DNA of 51,175 nt from the IMG/VR virus record IMGVR_UViG_3300044858_005064, positions 1-51,175 of that record, one strand, 5' to 3'. This document shows positions 40,946 to 50,372 of this stretch, piece by piece. The notes beneath the pieces are model-generated. The model was given only the letters and a program-made list of their open reading frames with translations. It did not search any database and had not been told where the DNA came from. Made by a program: the position numbers and the translations under genes. The DNA is from a virus. How positions within the stretch are numbered: position 1 is the first letter of the stretch; every line of letters begins with the position of its first letter.

Positions 40946-40994
40946 AGGCGGTAACGCCTTGGGTTTTATACCCGTAACCACACCATTTTTGGTG
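40946..40994. other. three further small hairpins before spike gene
   Basis: After the 16-bp hairpin come AGGCG/CGCCT with a GTAA (GNRA-type) loop (40946-40959), GGGT/ACCC with loop TTTAT (40961-40973), and CACCA/TGGTG with loop TTTT (40981-40994). The last one includes the GGTGG ribosome site of the next gene. Four consecutive stems within 92 bases make this a structured intergenic RNA. Confidence 0.5.
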
Positions 40995-41002
40995 GATAAT
41001 CA

Positions 41003-43891
41003 ATGAGCATCGACCCCCCGGCTCATCGGGTGGGCACTACGCCCGCGTCGAGCCCGCCGTACGCCAATGATCCGACGTTAGCCACGCGCCGGCTGCAAAA
41101 CCAGACGCAGTACGGCGGGCGGACTACGACGACAGCGTATGGTGCCCACACTACCCCGGTTGCCGACCCTAACTGCAATCTTACGGGCTTTAAAACGGGG
41201 TTCCAAGATACTGGCCGGCTATGTTTGGGCTGGATCATGGACGGCACGTCGATAGCGAACTGCTACCGCGTGCATCTAGAAAAGGGTTTTACGCCCATTA
41301 TTGCCACGGCCTGTTCTGGGACCAGTGGCGTGGCTTTTGGCGCCACGGAGATCAATACATACACTCCCGGCACCTGCGTTATCGTCATGGCGCACGATAA
41401 GCAGTTTAAAGGGTTTATCCTTGGCGCCGTGCCAAACGTATTGGATATCGGTAAACGCGCTTACCACGACTATATCTCACAGGCCTCTAGGAAGCGCGTA
41501 GACGACGTACACAAGAAGTACCTGAAGCAGCCCCAAAGCGGGCAAATGGTCGATTACAGCGCGTGGCGGGCGTGGGACGCCACGCTCGCCAGTGAATGGG
41601 GCGCCATCACCAGTACGGGCGCGGGCGTCACGCTGGACGATTTCATGTTCCGCGTGTCGATGAACGAGTTTTGCGGCGTGTACGGCTTCTACCACGACTC
41701 CCTCTTGCGGGTGGCCGGTTATAACATGCAGGTGTGGACGGCCGGCAGTGAGCGCGAGGCGTTCATGGATCAAGCCGAGTGCAACGATACGCAGGGTTAT
41801 TCGCCGTATCCGTGGGAAGCCATGGGCATGCTAATCCCGGGCGAAATGATTGAAGAGTATCAGCCCGCAGATTACCAGTGCTCGTCGGCAAAGCCCTATT
41901 ATGCGCACTGGGAAAATAAACACGAGTTTCAGCAGCCGTACCATCGCACCCAGCAGTTCTTTGGCTATTTAGGACAAGGCAGCCGTAATGTTATTCATGC
42001 GCCGCCGCCCGGACTAGAGCGCTGGACGTATGACGGCAAAAAGGGCAGCCCCGGCGAAACGCCTTACGACTCTCGCGTTGAGACTGAAGGGGGTGGCGCG
42101 CCTGATTGCGGCGGCGGCGGCGACAAACTGACAGATCACAACCCGAAACCCGCTTACGGTTTGCGCGAAGAAAACACAGCGCAAGACGGGCGTTTATTCT
42201 TTGCGTCGGCCAAAGGTATTGTGCTGTCCAAGCGGATCCTGTTGCCCATGCCGCAACGGATTAAGCGCCCGGAAGATCAAAAGGAAGGCGACGACGCTGA
42301 AAAAAACTACAAGGCAGCGAGCAAATACGGCGAAGGACCAGAACATTCGATTACCGGTACGATCAAGGCTACCGACACTGATTACCCTAATTTACAGCGC
42401 GCTGCTGCCGTTCTCGACTTGCACGGCTATCTGTTTAATTACGCGGGGCTGCATCCTTTTTACTGGCACGCGAAAGACTACAAGACGTGGGAGCAGCAAG
42501 AGCTAGAGTACGCGCAGGTCAATCAAAAGATTCCAAAATTTCAAGACCTTGCTGCGTCAAAGATGTACCTCAAGGAAGAAGAGCCGAAGACATTCAAAAT
42601 TGACCATCGGTATGAAAAGGCCGGCGAACAGAAGTTCTATGAGACAGAATCGTTCGTGTCGTTGCTGGAAGACGGGGGTGTAGTTATCGGAGACGGTTAC
42701 GGCGCTGAGATTCGCATGTCCGGCGGGTGCGTGTTCATCTCCGCGCCCGGCGACGTATGGCTCAAGGGCGGCCGTGACGTGCAAACATGGGCGGGCAACG
42801 ATGTAATCCAGAAAGCGTACAAGTCGGTCGACATTTCTGCGACGAAAAAGAATGTGCGCATTAAGGCCGAGGCCAACGTGATGGTGCTCGCCGGCAACGA
42901 CTCGTCCGAAAAAGAAGGCGGGATTTTGCTTGAAAGCCGCATGAAAACGCCGAACTACGATTTCGAGCAAAGCGGTGATAACGTTAAATTTGCCGGCATT
43001 GTGCTGCGCGCGCCGAACGCCAATGTTGTCAGTTTGGCACACCAGATTTACCTGCGCACGGGTGGCGGCGGCAGTTCAATCAAGCCGGGCAACATCACCA
43101 TCGACGCCGGCAAGGGTGAAAAAGAGATCGTTACTAAGTCGAATAACTTCTATGAGTTCTTGCAGCGCGGAGGTCGGCATTATCAGTTCTTCGGCATGAA
43201 CGACTACCAGAAGGCGAACATGTTCTCAGAGAACTTTACGCTGTTGACTGGGCCGCTAGGCACTGAAAGCCACATCATTGCGGGCGGTGGATTGTTATCA
43301 AAAGCCAGCGTCTTGGTCGCAAAGGGCCACATTGTTACAGAGGCCGCGGCAAAAGGCGCTATTTTCGTGGCGCCCTGTGACGGCGACTGCCAAACGCAGG
43401 TTAACAAAGCCATTGACGAGATCCGCAAGCTTATTGACGACGAAATACCGCAAATCGGCGCGCAGATTGATAACCAATTGCTAGAACAGCTGTGGTACGC
43501 AGATAAAAAAGCTGGCAATGCGCGCGTTATGGATATCGCTGAGTTTTCGTTCCGCACCGACGCCGACTACAACATCCCTGATTTTGTGCTGTACGAAGAC
43601 CGTTGGCAGCAGATGGCGCGCTTGGGCTCTGGTAGCCCGGAAAAATGGACAGAAAAGCCTGTGAAAGTCAAAACGGGGCCCGACTCGTTTCCGTTCCCGG
43701 GTAAAAAGTGGACGAAAGACGAGCAGACGTACGTCGAGCAAGACTTTAATATCGTGCAGCAAAACGGCGGGTACATTGATAAGGCTCGTGGTACAGCGCC
43801 AAGCCTGTCCGGCGAGTACAAAAACCCCGAGTTCAAAGATAACAATAAGCAAACACTGGACGGTACGTACCCGATTATCCCGAGAAAGTAA
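41003..43891 (+). CDS. baseplate hub / spike protein (VgrG/gp5-like)
   Basis: 962 residues with GGTGG before the ATG. The N-terminal 180 residues contain an OB-like region (ACSGTSGVAFGATEINTYTPG, then CVIVMAHDKQFKGFILG). The middle has loops rich in Tyr/Trp and a Gly-rich stretch (GGGAPDCGGGGDK). From about residue 560 comes a repetitive beta-helix typical of spikes: GGCVFISAPGDVWLKGGRD, NDVIQKAYKSVDISATKKN, VRIKAEANVMVLAGND. The C-terminal 140 residues are more hydrophilic. Cell-puncturing spike function is standard for this fold and context. Confidence 0.72.
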   Translation: MSIDPPAHRVGTTPASSPPYANDPTLATRRLQNQTQYGGRTTTTAYGAHTTPVADPNCNLTGFKTGFQDTGRLCLGWIMDGTSIANCYRVHLEKGFTPIIATACSGTSGVAFGATEINTYTPGTCVIVMAHDKQFKGFILGAVPNVLDIGKRAYHDYISQASRKRVDDVHKKYLKQPQSGQMVDYSAWRAWDATLASEWGAITSTGAGVTLDDFMFRVSMNEFCGVYGFYHDSLLRVAGYNMQVWTAGSEREAFMDQAECNDTQGYSPYPWEAMGMLIPGEMIEEYQPADYQCSSAKPYYAHWENKHEFQQPYHRTQQFFGYLGQGSRNVIHAPPPGLERWTYDGKKGSPGETPYDSRVETEGGGAPDCGGGGDKLTDHNPKPAYGLREENTAQDGRLFFASAKGIVLSKRILLPMPQRIKRPEDQKEGDDAEKNYKAASKYGEGPEHSITGTIKATDTDYPNLQRAAAVLDLHGYLFNYAGLHPFYWHAKDYKTWEQQELEYAQVNQKIPKFQDLAASKMYLKEEEPKTFKIDHRYEKAGEQKFYETESFVSLLEDGGVVIGDGYGAEIRMSGGCVFISAPGDVWLKGGRDVQTWAGNDVIQKAYKSVDISATKKNVRIKAEANVMVLAGNDSSEKEGGILLESRMKTPNYDFEQSGDNVKFAGIVLRAPNANVVSLAHQIYLRTGGGGSSIKPGNITIDAGKGEKEIVTKSNNFYEFLQRGGRHYQFFGMNDYQKANMFSENFTLLTGPLGTESHIIAGGGLLSKASVLVAKGHIVTEAAAKGAIFVAPCDGDCQTQVNKAIDEIRKLIDDEIPQIGAQIDNQLLEQLWYADKKAGNARVMDIAEFSFRTDADYNIPDFVLYEDRWQQMARLGSGSPEKWTEKPVKVKTGPDSFPFPGKKWTKDEQTYVEQDFNIVQQNGGYIDKARGTAPSLSGEYKNPEFKDNNKQTLDGTYPIIPRK

Positions 43892-43908
43892 CCGCAAAGG
43901 AGTGCGCT

Positions 43909-44919
43909 GTGGAATTGGTAGAAAATCCGTATTTTTCTGACTTTACAAAGAAAACACTGGCGCAGTTTGGCTGGGTCGAAGGCGATCCTCTGCCGACAGC
44001 GCTCAGCGACACGTTATTGCGCATTAAAGAAACGTTGCCGCCGTCTCAACGTACGGATGTTTTAGTCGATTTGGCTGTAATGACGCCCGAAAGCGTTGAA
44101 GAAGTTAAAAACTTACTGGTAGCCGCCAAAAAGTACGCGGCGGATAAGACACAGCAAGCAGAAATTGACCAAAAAACAGCTGGCCTGTCTGCCAGCGCCC
44201 GTGCGGTATACGAGCAAATCGTAAAAGGTGAGGCGCAGCCACCAGAAGCGCCGCAGATCGTCGATGATCGCGCTGAAATCAGCAAAGAGCCTGCGCCCGA
44301 GATGGAAAAACCGACTATCGAGGTTGACGTACCGCAAGAACCTGCCGTTATCGCCAATCCGCCGGCGGAACAGTCGGTAATTCTGCCTTTTTGCCCGCGC
44401 TGCGGCTGGGACATGCGACAAAAGTTCGAGGTGCAGCCGACAGACCGCGATAAAGAAGACTTTTTGGCCACGTTGCTTGGTGGTACGCGCTTCAAGAAGA
44501 GCTACGAGCTGTTTGGCGGCAAAATTATCGTGACATTCAGGGGTTTGCTGGCCGACGAGAACAAACTGATCTATCGGCAGCTTGTCCTAGACCAGCAAGA
44601 GAATAAAGTTGCAACAGAAGCTGAGTGGTTCGTCCAGATGATGGATTATCGGCTGGCGTGCTCGCTAGAAGATATCAAAGACAAGGCGGGCAAGGTTATC
44701 GCGGTGGTACCAGAGCTGAGCGAGATGCCGTTTACGCGAAATCCAGAGCAGCCGCTGGAAACAGCACTTGTAAAACAGTTAGAGTTTGTAAGTACGAAGA
44801 TTTTGGCCCAAGAAGTAACACGACGCCTTGTCGCAACGCACCTGCGGCAGTTCCAAAGGCTGGTTGAAGCTCTTGAAGCCATGGCGCTTGAACCAAGTTT
44901 TTGGAACGGGATCGAATAG
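43909..44919 (+). CDS. tail assembly chaperone-like protein with zinc ribbon (zero-frame product)
   Basis: 336 residues from GTG 43909 with AAAGGAG upstream. A helical N-terminal part (40-110) is followed by a Pro/Glu-rich linker (110-160), CPRCGWDM (about 163) and a folded C-terminal domain with FKKSYELFGGKIIVTFRGL and long helices. It overlaps the following reading frame by about 28 bases next to a run of five T, as in the G/GT pair of tail chaperones that lie before tape-measure genes. Chaperone role rests on position and overlap. Only one CxxC is seen, so zinc binding is uncertain. Confidence 0.55.
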   Translation: MELVENPYFSDFTKKTLAQFGWVEGDPLPTALSDTLLRIKETLPPSQRTDVLVDLAVMTPESVEEVKNLLVAAKKYAADKTQQAEIDQKTAGLSASARAVYEQIVKGEAQPPEAPQIVDDRAEISKEPAPEMEKPTIEVDVPQEPAVIANPPAEQSVILPFCPRCGWDMRQKFEVQPTDRDKEDFLATLLGGTRFKKSYELFGGKIIVTFRGLLADENKLIYRQLVLDQQENKVATEAEWFVQMMDYRLACSLEDIKDKAGKVIAVVPELSEMPFTRNPEQPLETALVKQLEFVSTKILAQEVTRRLVATHLRQFQRLVEALEAMALEPSFWNGIE

Positions 44920-45287
44920 CAGCGTATATGGTGCGCGCTGCCGCGTCGGGAGCGGTTGACTACTCCCGTGCCGATCCCACAGACATAAACTGGCGGATAA
45001 AACACAGATTACTGCTGACCGAGCTACAGCGCCGAGAAGAACAATCCCTGACAGAACACCTGCACCGGCATTGGTGCGCCTATGTCGCTCACGGGTCGCT
45101 TACCGAGGACAGTTTTAAAAATATCAAAGGCTCTGCGACAGACACTTTGACTGAATTACAGGCCCTTGTTTTCCCGTGGGCTGTAAAAACCGAGAATAAA
45201 GACGAAAAAGGTACAATAGATGACGAGACGCAGCGCCTAGTTAATAAGTACAAAGTTTGGCGCGCCGAAAAACCAGCCGATAAATAG
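44892..45287 (+). CDS. frameshift extension of the tail chaperone (or separate small gene)
   Basis: The frame is open from 44892, after a TGA at 44889, to 45287. The first ATG (44928) has no Shine-Dalgarno; a TTG at 44901 is another possible start. A -1 shift on the T-run at 44898-44902 (zero frame AGT TTT TGG) would join it to the upstream protein before that protein's TAG at 44917. The product adds about 128 helical residues (TELQRREEQSLTEHLHRHW; DSFKNIKGSATDTLTELQAL). This is like GT or gp14-type extensions that bind the tape measure. Confidence 0.55.
   Translation, partial: TKFLERDRIAAYMVRAAASGAVDYSRADPTDINWRIKHRLLLTELQRREEQSLTEHLHRHWCAYVAHGSLTEDSFKNIKGSATDTLTELQALVFPWAVKTENKDEKGTIDDETQRLVNKYKVWRAEKPADK
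44896..44904 (+). promoter_or_regulatory. candidate -1 ribosomal frameshift site
   Basis: Zero-frame codons AGT TTT TGG: the P-site TTT can re-pair one base back. This lies in the 25-base window between the -1-frame stop TGA and the zero-frame stop TAG. It is not a canonical X XXY YYZ heptamer, because the A-site pairing is poor after the shift. Confidence 0.4.
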
Positions 45288-45299
45288 CAGAGTCGCCCA

Positions 45300-48200
45300 A
45301 TGCCGCAGTACCCATTTTTACACCCGACGCCGTATAATCCGGGTAATATGGGGCCCGGCAGCGGCGATCTGGGCCAGCTGATGGCCATGTTTGCTGGGCC
45401 ATTAATGGGCGCAATGGCGGGCCCGGGCAATTTCGTGCCCCACCTGATGCCGACGCAGGCTGTCATGGACCAGCACGCCATGCGGGCATACCAGAACGAT
45501 ACGCGGGTGGCCACGTTTAACACCAATGCCGCGGGCAACGACAATCTTGCCACGCGCCTGCTGGGTATGCGGGCTGCTGTCACAAACGCGCCGGCGACAC
45601 AGCTCAATCACGAACAAGCGCAAAACATGGCCGGGATGTTAAACAATCCCGTGACCAAAGCCTTACTTGGCGCAGCTGTTGGGCCAGAGAACCTTGAGGC
45701 CGCCTTCCACGGCAGCAAGGGCGACGTGGGTGCGCTAGCGCAGAGTGTTAATAAAATCGGCTATTTTCGCCAAGACCCTACTGGCGGCGGGCGCATGAGC
45801 GCGCAGGGGCTGCAAAGCTACAGCACTGGCATTTACAACGAGCTGTACGAGCCGCACGGCAACACCGAACAGCTCGCCGACGAAACGCGCAAGGGTAACG
45901 CAGACAGCGCGCGCCGGCTTAAAAAAGCCGCCCGCGCGGAAGAAAAAGAGATCGTGTCTGATGATATGGCCAGCACACGGCTAATGGAGCTAGACGACTC
46001 TAAAACCCGCGTTGACCAGCTGTATAAGAAGTACGTTTCCGGCGGCAAAGCGACGGATCTTAAAGAACAGGCAAAAGAACTAACAAAGTTCGACCGCGCG
46101 TTGAATGAAGCCGGCGTCCTGTCAGACACCGAAATTACAGTCGGCGGCTTGAAGAAACGTGCCGACAAGATGGCCACGAACGACATGCACGGGTTTATGG
46201 CCGGGCAGATTGGCCAGCTTGCGGAAGACATGTTTCAACGCGGTAAGTTACCGCAGGCGCTCGGGTCTATGTCGGCGGCTGATCGCGTGAAGCTCATCCA
46301 GAGTTCTGGCCGTGACGAAGAAACTATGGACAAGCTGGCGCGCGACTATGGCCACCGCGAGCTGATGAAAGACACCGAGTACCGCGGCAAGACAGCCGAA
46401 GGCCAGAAAAAAGAGCTTGAGTCGAAGCTGGGCACATTCAAAGACACACTGGGCGAAACGTTTAAAGAATTAGACAAAGCGCAGCGCGGTGACACGGGCG
46501 CAAAATCTGTAGATAAGCTTGAGCAGCTTGCTGGCATGGACCTAATGGCCGGCAACGTTGACGCCAAACGCTCAGCCGGCGCTATTAAAGAAATGACCGG
46601 CGCCGTAGCCGCCGTGCGCGAGATCTTTGGAGACAACGGCAATCCCAACGCTCCGATGCCGGCACTGCTTGCGGCACTGGATCAGTTAACACAGGGCGCG
46701 GGCAGCCAAGTTAGCGGCGGCAAAGTCGAGACGGCGTTGCGGCAGATGCAAACGCTGGCAAAAGAAAGCGGCGTTGGTTTTGAGCAGCTGGCGGGGTTGT
46801 CTGCCAACATGGGCGCGATGGGCGACATGCTGGGCGTCGCCAAAGGCACCACCATGCAAAGTACAGCGCACGTACTCGCCGCGACGAAGGTCATGCGAGA
46901 CACCGGCGCGTTTGCAAAGCCTGTCTATGGTGCGATGAGCCAAGAAGAAGCGATGCAGAACGTCGCGGAGCGGGAAATGCGCGGTAACGCGTCGACCAAC
47001 GCGATGGGTATGGCCACGCTCAAAGCGCTGTACGAAGCCAGCCCCGGAAAGTATGCCGGTTCTGAAATGGAAGCCGCTATTAAAGCCTATAGCGATCCAA
47101 ACTCTGACGGCACTTATGAAGACCCCAAAACCGGCGAAAAGAAAAATATTAAAGAAGTCATTGGCAAAGGTGGCATCCAAGCAGCCGGTGAAATGTTTGA
47201 ACGCGCTGGCGGCACCCAGTCGCAGTTCTCTACCACGTACTATGACCCGACGACAAAACAGCATGTGCAAGCTGGGTTCGGGTTTTCTACACAAAAGTAC
47301 GAAGTTGCGCGGGATATCAATAACGCTGAAACGTCAAATGCTATCCATAGCAACATAGCAACATATGCCAGCAAAAACGCTGGCAGCGAATTCGCAAAGC
47401 TGAGCAAAAAAGACCGCAACGAGCTGTCGCACGATGCGGGCGCCGCGCTTACCGATTTAATTATTGCAACGTCAGACATGGAGCGCGGCGAACAGATCAC
47501 ACATATCCAGAAGAACATGGAAGCGTCGCTCACGGATGTATTTACGAAACGAGGGCACGCGAATCCTGCCGCGGCTGCCAAAGAAGCCATGACCGCAATG
47601 ATCGGAGCTGACTCGGACACACAACGCGCTGAGCTGCAAGAAATGATTGCTGGCGCCAACGCGTTTTACGGGTTCCAGACCGGCGGCAAAAATCTGGCGT
47701 CATTAGCGCAGACTGACGCGCACGGCCGTGGCGCCAAAATCAGCAAACAGTTTCAAACAAGTCAGGCTATTGCAAAACGTAAAGGACAGTTCGGCGGCCA
47801 AGAAGCTGGCCCGCTGCAAGGCATGTCTGACTATCTGTTTGAAATTGCGCAAAGCGGTGAAAACTTCACTTACGAAGGCGCGATGCAAGCAACGCTGAAA
47901 AGCATTCCAGATAGCGAACTGCGCCAGCGGTATGCAAAAGAAATGACCGGCGGGTTTACAGCGTTACAGAATGCTACACGTGACGCGTCTTATACAAACA
48001 AAGATATTGATGCTATTGCCAAAAGCGGTGACATCAAAAAATTGCGCGAACTCGGCGGGATGAAAACAGACCCGGCCGACAAAGACTTCGTCACGATTTA
48101 CAGCGACGCCAAGATGACCGAAAAACGCGACACCGAAATTGCCGCGATGACGCCAGAAGCCGTCAAAAAAGCGTACGCTGACCACATCGGCGGCGGCGAA

Positions 48201-49889
48201 AGCTTAACGCACGCAGACCGGCTTAAAGAGCTGAAAACTAACTCAAAGTTTTTAGGCGCAGTGGACTCCAAACTGCTCAAGCCTAACGAAATGACCATGG
48301 CTGACGCGACGCAAAAAGCCAAAGACGTCAGCTCGGGTACAGCCAAAACACCGGCGGACAAAGCGCGGTTAGAAGATCTCGACAAGATTCGCGCGAGCTT
48401 CTTCAAGGGCGAAGACCCAGACAAAGTACAGGCTGGTGTCCACGCGGCTATTCGGCAATTTGGCGCGCTGGGTGTTGACGCAGCGCAATCCGAAAAACTG
48501 CATAAGCTTGTAATGGGCAACGATGAAGCGTCGAAAGAAGCGCTGCAAAAAGAGATTGGCGGAATGCGATTTGCGTCAGAGCAGCACAAGAAGGATTTCA
48601 CGGCTATCTTAACGGCGCAGCAAGCCGGCAAACAGTTAATGCTTGATGCCGCTGGTTTCCGGCCAGAAGCCGACAAACAACTTACAGCGCCGCCGCATCA
48701 GCCGAACGAGCGCTACAAGCCAGACGCGGCGCATACACCCGCCGCCGGAGCTGCCGCGCCGGCATCCGCTGCGCCCGCAAAGAAACAAACCACGTGGGAG
48801 TGGCTACTGGGCCTGCCCGGCAGCATAGACCCGACGCAGGAGAAAAAAGAAGACGCTGCGCTGGCGCCACCCGGCGGGACAACCAGAGAAGTAGATACGC
48901 CCGAAGTTGCCGCGCTGAAAAAAGAGCGCGAAGCTATTCAGGAACCTATGACGGCTGACGATGCGTACATGGCGCGAACCGAAGCGGAGCATGCCGCCGC
49001 CGAGCGCGATCTTCCAAACTCAAAAACACCTGTTAAAGATAAAAAAAATGTAAAAACGCAAGAAGAAGAAATTATCGCGCAGCGTGCAGCTAAAAAAATG
49101 GGGCTCTCCGTACGCGGCGGCTACCAGCGGGACCGCGAAATTGCGCAAGTAAATGGCGTAATTGTCAAAAATACCGATGACCGCTATTTAGGCGGCAAGC
49201 TGCTGGATCCAAAAGTTTTAGACGAAGTAGAGCAAGAGTATTACGCCGCAAAGCGAGAAGGTAAAAGTCCGTACAGCCCCGAAGCGCAAAAGATAATCGC
49301 GGTTGACGAGAAGATCGAGCAAGAGAAGAAAAAACAGGCAGAACAACAAGCGGCTGCTGTTAAAACAGCAAATGATCAAGCAATTGTGCAGCAATCTACT
49401 GGTATGTCGCCAGAGGACATTGCGGCGGCTGGTGAAGAGCCCACAGGCACAACGCCGCCGACGCCGGAACAAAATATTCCCAAGCCTTCAGCCGCACCTA
49501 CAGAGACAGCGCAAACTACGCCAAAATCTTCAGGCGACAGCTTGTGGTCGAGCGTCACCAAAAAAGTTATGGCTGTTGCAAATAGCGCGCTCGGTATTAG
49601 CATGCCGGACGCGAAACAAGGTGGCGACGCATCGCAAACAGCGTCTGCCCGCAGTGGCGTAGCTGCTGCGCAAACAACTGCTATTAATTCGCGTAACGTA
49701 GATCCGGGCATGACAGGCAGTAAAGAAACGCAAAAGCTGTCTATTAGCGGCACCTTATCGCTGCAGGGCCTGAACGAGGCTATTGTCACCGCGCGGGGAA
49801 CGCAGCCGATTGCCACAGAAGGTGGCGGCGCGCCAATTGTTATGGACCCGCCGCGCACACCAATTGATAATTTTGCGCCAAAGGACTAG
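45300..49889 (+). CDS. tape measure protein
   Basis: 1529 residues, the longest tail-region gene, placed after the chaperone pair and before baseplate genes. Largely helical with many Ala, Lys, Glu and Gln. It opens with a Gly/Met/Pro-rich hydrophobic N-terminus (MGPGSGDLGQLMAMFAGPLM), continues as a long charged coiled-coil-like body, and has a Pro/Ala-rich linker at about 1125-1165. The C-terminal third has low-complexity Lys/Glu/Gln and Thr/Pro segments, and the end is beta-like. No lysozyme or peptidase domain is recognisable inside. It sets tail length by family role. The weak ribosome site suggests coupling to the upstream frame. Confidence 0.75.
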   Translation: MPQYPFLHPTPYNPGNMGPGSGDLGQLMAMFAGPLMGAMAGPGNFVPHLMPTQAVMDQHAMRAYQNDTRVATFNTNAAGNDNLATRLLGMRAAVTNAPATQLNHEQAQNMAGMLNNPVTKALLGAAVGPENLEAAFHGSKGDVGALAQSVNKIGYFRQDPTGGGRMSAQGLQSYSTGIYNELYEPHGNTEQLADETRKGNADSARRLKKAARAEEKEIVSDDMASTRLMELDDSKTRVDQLYKKYVSGGKATDLKEQAKELTKFDRALNEAGVLSDTEITVGGLKKRADKMATNDMHGFMAGQIGQLAEDMFQRGKLPQALGSMSAADRVKLIQSSGRDEETMDKLARDYGHRELMKDTEYRGKTAEGQKKELESKLGTFKDTLGETFKELDKAQRGDTGAKSVDKLEQLAGMDLMAGNVDAKRSAGAIKEMTGAVAAVREIFGDNGNPNAPMPALLAALDQLTQGAGSQVSGGKVETALRQMQTLAKESGVGFEQLAGLSANMGAMGDMLGVAKGTTMQSTAHVLAATKVMRDTGAFAKPVYGAMSQEEAMQNVAEREMRGNASTNAMGMATLKALYEASPGKYAGSEMEAAIKAYSDPNSDGTYEDPKTGEKKNIKEVIGKGGIQAAGEMFERAGGTQSQFSTTYYDPTTKQHVQAGFGFSTQKYEVARDINNAETSNAIHSNIATYASKNAGSEFAKLSKKDRNELSHDAGAALTDLIIATSDMERGEQITHIQKNMEASLTDVFTKRGHANPAAAAKEAMTAMIGADSDTQRAELQEMIAGANAFYGFQTGGKNLASLAQTDAHGRGAKISKQFQTSQAIAKRKGQFGGQEAGPLQGMSDYLFEIAQSGENFTYEGAMQATLKSIPDSELRQRYAKEMTGGFTALQNATRDASYTNKDIDAIAKSGDIKKLRELGGMKTDPADKDFVTIYSDAKMTEKRDTEIAAMTPEAVKKAYADHIGGGESLTHADRLKELKTNSKFLGAVDSKLLKPNEMTMADATQKAKDVSSGTAKTPADKARLEDLDKIRASFFKGEDPDKVQAGVHAAIRQFGALGVDAAQSEKLHKLVMGNDEASKEALQKEIGGMRFASEQHKKDFTAILTAQQAGKQLMLDAAGFRPEADKQLTAPPHQPNERYKPDAAHTPAAGAAAPASAAPAKKQTTWEWLLGLPGSIDPTQEKKEDAALAPPGGTTREVDTPEVAALKKEREAIQEPMTADDAYMARTEAEHAAAERDLPNSKTPVKDKKNVKTQEEEIIAQRAAKKMGLSVRGGYQRDREIAQVNGVIVKNTDDRYLGGKLLDPKVLDEVEQEYYAAKREGKSPYSPEAQKIIAVDEKIEQEKKKQAEQQAAAVKTANDQAIVQQSTGMSPEDIAAAGEEPTGTTPPTPEQNIPKPSAAPTETAQTTPKSSGDSLWSSVTKKVMAVANSALGISMPDAKQGGDASQTASARSGVAAAQTTAINSRNVDPGMTGSKETQKLSISGTLSLQGLNEAIVTARGTQPIATEGGGAPIVMDPPRTPIDNFAPKD

Positions 49890-49891
49890 GC

Positions 49892-50365
49892 ATGACACTC
49901 GCATTTTCACCATGTAGTGGCGCTGTGACCGTGGCGCGGCCGGGCTGTACAAGCGCGGACGTATTTGCTATTAAAGTTGACGGCGCTGAGTTGGACGCAA
50001 TCATTACCGGCATGACGCTGGAAATGTCCGGCAACTATCAGTTTTTGCACACGGTCAACGATTTTATTTACTTCTACTCGTTCGGTGATCGCGTTGGCCA
50101 GCTTAGCGTGAGTGGCATCGGCTTTGTGCGTCCATGCGCTGGCGCTGACAATAAAGGCGCAATTATGAAGCTCTATGACTACTATATGGCAAAACGCGCC
50201 TCAAAACGTGGTGGTCGTGCGCTTAAAGTCACAATAGGCAACGACAAAGATATCAAAACATTTCACGGGTTTTTGACCGGCATGCGCCTCGATGTAAATG
50301 ACGGCACACTGGGCACAATCGGTTACTGGACATTGCGCTTTGACGTCATTCCGCAGCAAACCTGA
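49892..50365 (+). CDS. baseplate / tail-tube-initiator-like protein
   Basis: 157 residues, AAAGGAC (inside the preceding gene's end) before the ATG. Beta-rich with ADVFAIKVDGAELDAIITGMTLEMSGNY, FIYFYSFGDRVGQLSVSGIGFV and a terminal TIGYWTLRFDVIPQQ. The fold pattern is like tube-type proteins found at the baseplate end of tails. Two Cys at the N-terminus and one in the middle. Placed between tape measure and wedge-like gene. Confidence 0.55.
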   Translation: MTLAFSPCSGAVTVARPGCTSADVFAIKVDGAELDAIITGMTLEMSGNYQFLHTVNDFIYFYSFGDRVGQLSVSGIGFVRPCAGADNKGAIMKLYDYYMAKRASKRGGRALKVTIGNDKDIKTFHGFLTGMRLDVNDGTLGTIGYWTLRFDVIPQQT

Positions 50366-50372
50366 GCTTAAC

